Shown in pieces: positions 5,960 through 10,039 of a DNA stretch of 10,039 nucleotides (position 1 is its first letter; every line of letters starts with the position of its first letter). Origin of the DNA: DATKWV01 sp035529405 (lineage in GTDB: Bacteria > Planctomycetota > Phycisphaerae > Sedimentisphaerales > Anaerobacaceae). Position numbers and translations under genes: made by a program. The DNA lies in contig DATKWV010000231.1 in assembly GCA_035529405.1 (NCBI GenBank), positions 1 through 10,039 on the forward strand, written 5' to 3'. The notes beneath the pieces were generated by a model that was not told the DNA's origin, did not search any database, and saw nothing but the letters and a program-made list of their open reading frames with translations.

Positions 5960-8506
5960 ATGCTCTTAAAAAGTATATTCGTGTGGCCGAGGTTCCCCGA
6001 AAAGCTCCAGCCGCTGTACGAGCTTGCCTACAATTTGTGGTCCGTTTGGAATTACGATGGGCTGGGTTTATTCTACAGAATAGACACCCGCCTGTTCAGA
6101 AAAGTTAAACATAATCCTCTCAAACTCCTGCACAGCCTCAGCAGGGAAAGGCTGGAAGATTTATCCAGAGACAAACAGTTTCTATCTGAGCTTGACCGGG
6201 TATGGGCGAAATTCCAGAATTATATGAGGGCTCAGGGAGCATTAGAAGACGAATTCGGCGGTAAATGCGGATTGGCCCCCGAAGATACAATCGCCTACCT
6301 GTCGATGGAGTTTGGTCTTCACGAGTCTATCGGTATGTACGCGGGGGGTCTGGGGATATTGGCCGGAGATTTTCTTAAAGGTGCCTCAGACCTTGGGGTG
6401 CCGGTGGTTGGTATAGGACTTCTGTATAAATTCGGTTATTTCAACCAGCATATCGACCTAAAAGGGTATCAGCAGGAGGTATTTACACGGTTTGAAAATT
6501 ATCTTATACCTGTCAAGGAACTTTATGATTCACACGGCAACTGGGCCCACATAACGGTGCCGATTCTCAATGAGCAGGTAACCGTCAGGGTCTGGCAAAT
6601 CGATGTCGGTAAGGCCCGCCTGATATTGCTGGATACGGATATTGAAAGTAACCCGCCGAATCTTCGCGATATTACTCATCAGCTCTATGTCGGCGAACGC
6701 GAAAAGCGAATGCAACAGGAGCTTGTTCTGGGCTTGGGCTCTATAAAGGCCCTGGCTGTCTGCGGTATAGAGCCTAAGGTATATCATTTTAACGAAGGGC
6801 ACTGTGCCTTCGGGGTCATCGGCCGGTTACACGACTTAATGGTTGATAAAAACTTCTCATTTTCCGAAGCCAGGGCCATTATCCGCGCATCGACGGTTTT
6901 CACTACGCATACGCCCGTTATAGCCGGTAATGAGCATTTTCCCGCCGATTTAGTGAAAAAGTACCTCCAGCCTTACATTTCGGCCATGGGGCTTTCTTTT
7001 GACCGGGTCAGCGAGATGGGCAGCATCAACGGCGACACAAACGTCTTCTGGCTTCCTGCATTTGCGATAAGATTTTCAAGTCAGATAAACGCCGTTTCAA
7101 AACAGCACGCCCAGCAGGCCCGAAAAATGTGGTCGAGCATCTTCCCCGACAGACCCATGCTCGAAATCCCCATATCATCTATTGCCAACGGAGTGCACCA
7201 TTCCTGGATAAGCCCCCCGTTTATTGACCTGTTCAACCGTTATCTTGGCCCCGATTACGTATATTTCGGCAAAAAAGGCTCCGTCTGGAGCAACATTTAC
7301 AATATTCCCGACGAAGAATTATGGGAGGAACATCGCAGAAACAAAAGGGATTTGGTCAATTTTATAAGGCGCCAGTTCACGGAAAAAATGATTATGGGCG
7401 GCTACTCTTTCACCCGGATGTTCAGCGTAAATCGCCTTCTCAATACCGACTATTTGACCGTGGTTTTTGCAAGGCGATTCGCCGGTTACAAAAGAGCAAC
7501 GTTGATTCTGACCGATAAACAGCGATTCAAAAAAATCCTCACCAATCCCGCAAGACCGATGCAGATAATTTTCGCCGGAAAAGCGCATCCCACTGATGTC
7601 CAGAGTAAGGCCATGATAAAGGAAATTATTGATTTTGCAAAAGAATACCAGGTCGAAGACAGGGTCATTTTCATCGAGGATTACGACTTGAATACGGCAA
7701 AGCATCTGCACTGGGGGGCCGATGTCTGGCTCAACAACCCTGCACAGGATATGGAGGCCAGCGGAACCTCGGGCATGAAAGCCGCTATGAACGGTGTTTT
7801 ACATCTCAGTACTCTCGAAGGCTGGTGGCGACAGGGCTACAACGGCAGGAATGGCTGGGCGATAACGGCGGGAAATCTCTATGACAAATGGGACCTGCAG
7901 ACGATTGCAGATGCAAACCAGCTCTACGACCTGCTCGAGCACGAGATAACCGACCTGTACTATACCCGAAGCGAAGTGGACGTACCACGGGTCTGGGTAA
8001 GAATGATGAAGGATTTGATATTTTCCGTCGTTCACAATTTCAATATAAACAGAACGCTTTGTGATTATCTTAAGGATGCCTACATACCCGCAATGGACCA
8101 GACCGCACGCCTGGCGACAGACAGCTACAAACTCCTTAAGCAGGCCGTGAAAGAAGAAGAACTGGTGCTGAGGTACTGGGACAATATAAAGCTGGTGTCT
8201 TTGGCAATCAGCGGCCCCCAAAAAGAAAAGTTGACCGAAGGTCAGACTGTCGAAGTACGCTGCGGCGTAAATTTCGGCCAGGCCGGCCCCGAACTTTTCA
8301 CCGTCGAGCTGTTTTACATGTACAACCACGAAACAGCTTATGAAGTACTGCCGATGGAACCGAAACAGCAGCAGGCCAATCTGATGTATTACACATATTC
8401 TCTTGAAATCAAAGGGTATGGCTCGCAGAGTCTGAACGTTAGAATAAAACCGGCCAACCTGGTCATACAGGATATACACCCCCAGTTAATCAAATGGGCG
8501 GATTAG
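5960..8506 (+). CDS. glgP: Glycogen/alpha-glucan phosphorylase (GT35), Thermotoga/archaeal-type with DUF3417 N-terminus
   Basis: This 848-residue cytoplasmic enzyme uses pyridoxal phosphate and inorganic phosphate to release glucose-1-phosphate from alpha-1,4-glucan ends. Residues about 5-110 resemble the DUF3417 lead domain (LYELAYNLWSVWNYDG). Catalytic-core motifs follow: AYLSMEFG and the GGLG loop (129-132), HFNEGH (276-281), TTHTPVIAGNEHF (from 315), ARRFAGYKRA (504-513) and EASGTSGMKAAMNG (from 599). K607 is the expected cofactor lysine. A C-terminal beta-rich tail of about 100 residues ending in LIKWAD is usual in this subgroup. Length is normal for the roughly 850-residue subgroup, and no frame break was seen. 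It converges on a glycogen-synthase-like gene and overlaps it by 17 bp. Regulation is not evident, although inverted repeats precede it. The family call is very secure; the preferred glucan (glycogen or maltodextrin) is not shown by the sequence. Confidence 0.96.
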   Translation: MLLKSIFVWPRFPEKLQPLYELAYNLWSVWNYDGLGLFYRIDTRLFRKVKHNPLKLLHSLSRERLEDLSRDKQFLSELDRVWAKFQNYMRAQGALEDEFGGKCGLAPEDTIAYLSMEFGLHESIGMYAGGLGILAGDFLKGASDLGVPVVGIGLLYKFGYFNQHIDLKGYQQEVFTRFENYLIPVKELYDSHGNWAHITVPILNEQVTVRVWQIDVGKARLILLDTDIESNPPNLRDITHQLYVGEREKRMQQELVLGLGSIKALAVCGIEPKVYHFNEGHCAFGVIGRLHDLMVDKNFSFSEARAIIRASTVFTTHTPVIAGNEHFPADLVKKYLQPYISAMGLSFDRVSEMGSINGDTNVFWLPAFAIRFSSQINAVSKQHAQQARKMWSSIFPDRPMLEIPISSIANGVHHSWISPPFIDLFNRYLGPDYVYFGKKGSVWSNIYNIPDEELWEEHRRNKRDLVNFIRRQFTEKMIMGGYSFTRMFSVNRLLNTDYLTVVFARRFAGYKRATLILTDKQRFKKILTNPARPMQIIFAGKAHPTDVQSKAMIKEIIDFAKEYQVEDRVIFIEDYDLNTAKHLHWGADVWLNNPAQDMEASGTSGMKAAMNGVLHLSTLEGWWRQGYNGRNGWAITAGNLYDKWDLQTIADANQLYDLLEHEITDLYYTRSEVDVPRVWVRMMKDLIFSVVHNFNINRTLCDYLKDAYIPAMDQTARLATDSYKLLKQAVKEEELVLRYWDNIKLVSLAISGPQKEKLTEGQTVEVRCGVNFGQAGPELFTVELFYMYNHETAYEVLPMEPKQQQANLMYYTYSLEIKGYGSQSLNVRIKPANLVIQDIHPQLIKWAD

Positions 8507-10039
8507 ACGACAGCACATAGCTTTGTGCCGATGCCTCCCAGCTTATCCTCGAGGCGTGCTTTTGCGCATTCAGAAAATAACGCTTCCTTTTATTGTCTGT
8601 CAGCGGCAGAAAATTGAAGATACGCTCGGCGTGTTTCGACAGAAGTCTGTTTTCCATATCATTGCGCTGGTTTATCGTGAGGTTTCTCAGGCAATTGCAG
8701 CTTAATTTTTTTCCCGTGGCGATAAAGTCCAGTATATAAAACGGCTTGACCGCGGCGTCCCTGAAGTTTTCTTTCAGAAACCTGGCAGCACCGCATGAAG
8801 ACGATAGTACGGATGTGCCTCCGAACGGAATCGTTTCGATTTGCGCAATACCGAATGGCTCGTACACGGATAAACCAAACTCCGCATCCGAGGCCAGCCT
8901 CAGGTCCTCAAGTCCTGTCTGCTGCGGCACACGTTTGCCGCAGCTTGTTCTTCCGAACCCGAACTGATTGATGAACACCCCCTTTATCGCTTTGGACCGC
9001 GCGTTGAACAGCTGCAGGTAGTTGTATATTTCTTTCTCTGCCCCGATAAGGTCGGGCCAGCCTTCCTTGTGAAGAACCGGCCAGCCGTATTCGGCCTCCA
9101 TGCTCAGAATTTCTTCAGGAGTTCTGCAGATTGTCATCAAAGTGGACAAAAGCACGTAAACACCCTTGAGCTTGTGAGAGTCAAAAATCTCGTCCAGATA
9201 ATACAACATCGCAATGTCTCTCCACAAACCCTTGCTGACTATCAGCCGGGTAACATGCGTGAATATCGCATCAGGACGAAAATTGAATAATGTCTCTGTG
9301 TATTCCTTTATACGCTCGCAGGACTGCTGCTTTTGCTCGAAACTGATTTTTCTGGCGGGCGCTGCGTTGTAAACCACCTTGACCTTGTCGGCGGCAGTCT
9401 CGCCGACCAGAAACAGATACTCGTCTTTTACATGGTCGCCGACGGCGAATATGTGGTCGAATTTGACCGTCCTTTTAACCAACTCATTTCTTGAGCTGTG
9501 CGCTTGGTCGCCGAAAACCTCCTCAAGGCCTTTGTGTTGTCCCGCCTTAGCCAGGATATTATAGAAACTTATGTCGTGACCGGTATGTTTTTCCACCAGC
9601 GACCTCGCCGTGGCTACCTCGTGAGCCACGAATACGGTCCTGTGTTTTTTGCCCGCCATCAGGGCCGACAATACCGATGCCACGCCCATGTATTCGTGCG
9701 CAAAAAGGTAATATACCGCCTTGTCGCCGTAAAGTTTCTCGAGTATTTCAAGAAAGGGTATGGCAATCCTCAGGTATTGTTCGTAATCCCAGTCGTCCTT
9801 ATACTGGTCCGATTCAATCCCGAACTTGCTCCATAAGGCGTACTTGAACTTAGTAACCTCTTGCTCATTCATTTTGCTTATGCTGACATTTATGACCTCA
9901 ACCGTTGTATGCTTTGTAATGTTGAACTCGCTGACAAGCTCGCGCTTGCCGTAGATAATATCTATGTTGTATTTTTTGATTATGTCATCCATCGCAGCCG
10001 TATAACCGCCTGCATCATAGTTATCATGGCTTGAAAACA
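8490..10039 (-). CDS. Glycogen-synthase-like GT-B glycosyltransferase, N-terminus beyond right edge
   Basis: The stop is TGA at 8490-8492. The frame has an ATG at 9992 (500 codons) but stays open to the right edge, reading FSSHDNYDAGGYTAA before that Met. This looks like real protein, and the ATG lacks a good RBS, so the true start is probably outside the window. Numbered from 9992: AHEYMG at 98-103 and a following VAHE at 122-125 resemble the HEW and TTH region of glycogen synthases; SFYNILAKAG at 142-151 resembles the FYN segment of GT3 enzymes; HVTRLIVSKG (R249, K254) fits the R-x4-K sugar-nucleotide phosphate-binding pair; EPFGIAQIE (E378, E386) is the E-x7-E retaining motif. The likely role is transfer of glucose from UDP- or ADP-glucose to a growing alpha-1,4-glucan. 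A different GT4-type acceptor remains possible. The phosphorylase neighbour supports glycogen metabolism. Confidence 0.82.
   Translation of the reverse strand, partial: FSSHDNYDAGGYTAAMDDIIKKYNIDIIYGKRELVSEFNITKHTTVEVINVSISKMNEQEVTKFKYALWSKFGIESDQYKDDWDYEQYLRIAIPFLEILEKLYGDKAVYYLFAHEYMGVASVLSALMAGKKHRTVFVAHEVATARSLVEKHTGHDISFYNILAKAGQHKGLEEVFGDQAHSSRNELVKRTVKFDHIFAVGDHVKDEYLFLVGETAADKVKVVYNAAPARKISFEQKQQSCERIKEYTETLFNFRPDAIFTHVTRLIVSKGLWRDIAMLYYLDEIFDSHKLKGVYVLLSTLMTICRTPEEILSMEAEYGWPVLHKEGWPDLIGAEKEIYNYLQLFNARSKAIKGVFINQFGFGRTSCGKRVPQQTGLEDLRLASDAEFGLSVYEPFGIAQIETIPFGGTSVLSSSCGAARFLKENFRDAAVKPFYILDFIATGKKLSCNCLRNLTINQRNDMENRLLSKHAERIFNFLPLTDNKRKRYFLNAQKHASRISWEASAQSYVLSSNPPI

Noticed and set aside
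7799..8479. 226-codon minus-strand frame within the phosphorylase
   Set aside because: It lies antisense to conserved catalytic sequence, including the cofactor lysine region, and has no domain or RBS of its own.
1..10039. tRNA or rRNA genes, CRISPR array, transposase or insertion-sequence ends
   Set aside because: None was seen. The only regular repeat is the in-frame coding array, whose unit length and protein content exclude CRISPR.

Overview
The window reads as a bacterial chromosome segment of roughly balanced base composition. It carries four recognisable protein genes and two long non-coding gaps. A large secreted protein built from tandem golvesin-like and PKD-like modules, together with an EpsI/DUF3485 protein of the exosortase system, fits a Gram-negative environmental bacterium. 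Planctomycetota/PVC relatives are my best guess, but this rests on gene content alone and is not firm.

Left part (1-4377, minus strand): one uninterrupted reading frame that starts at 4377 and runs off the left edge (1459 codons visible). It has a signal peptide, a first golvesin-like/PKD-like pair, four golvesin+PKD units with an exact period of 669 bp (223 residues), a roughly 190-residue domain I cannot assign, and the start of a sixth golvesin-like domain cut by the edge. Any C-terminal anchoring or sorting signal lies outside the window.

Middle (4378-5959): a 241-bp leader, then an EpsI-type gene (5419-4619, minus, GTG start) in the same orientation as the large gene, then a 540-bp divergent gap with several inverted repeats and no convincing gene. 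EpsI belongs to the exosortase/PEP-CTERM export and polysaccharide system. Its position upstream of a giant exported protein suggests, but does not prove, that the two work together at the cell envelope.

Right part (5960-10039): a glycogen/alpha-glucan phosphorylase (plus strand, complete, 848 residues) converges with, and overlaps by 17 bp, a glycogen-synthase-like GT-B glycosyltransferase (minus strand) that is still open at the right edge. One enzyme degrades and the other probably builds alpha-1,4-glucan, so this half is a storage-polysaccharide locus, apparently unrelated to the envelope half.

The most noteworthy structure is the 669-bp tandem array. Blocks of near-perfect DNA identity are shared in a patchwork between copies, which points to recent recombination within the gene.
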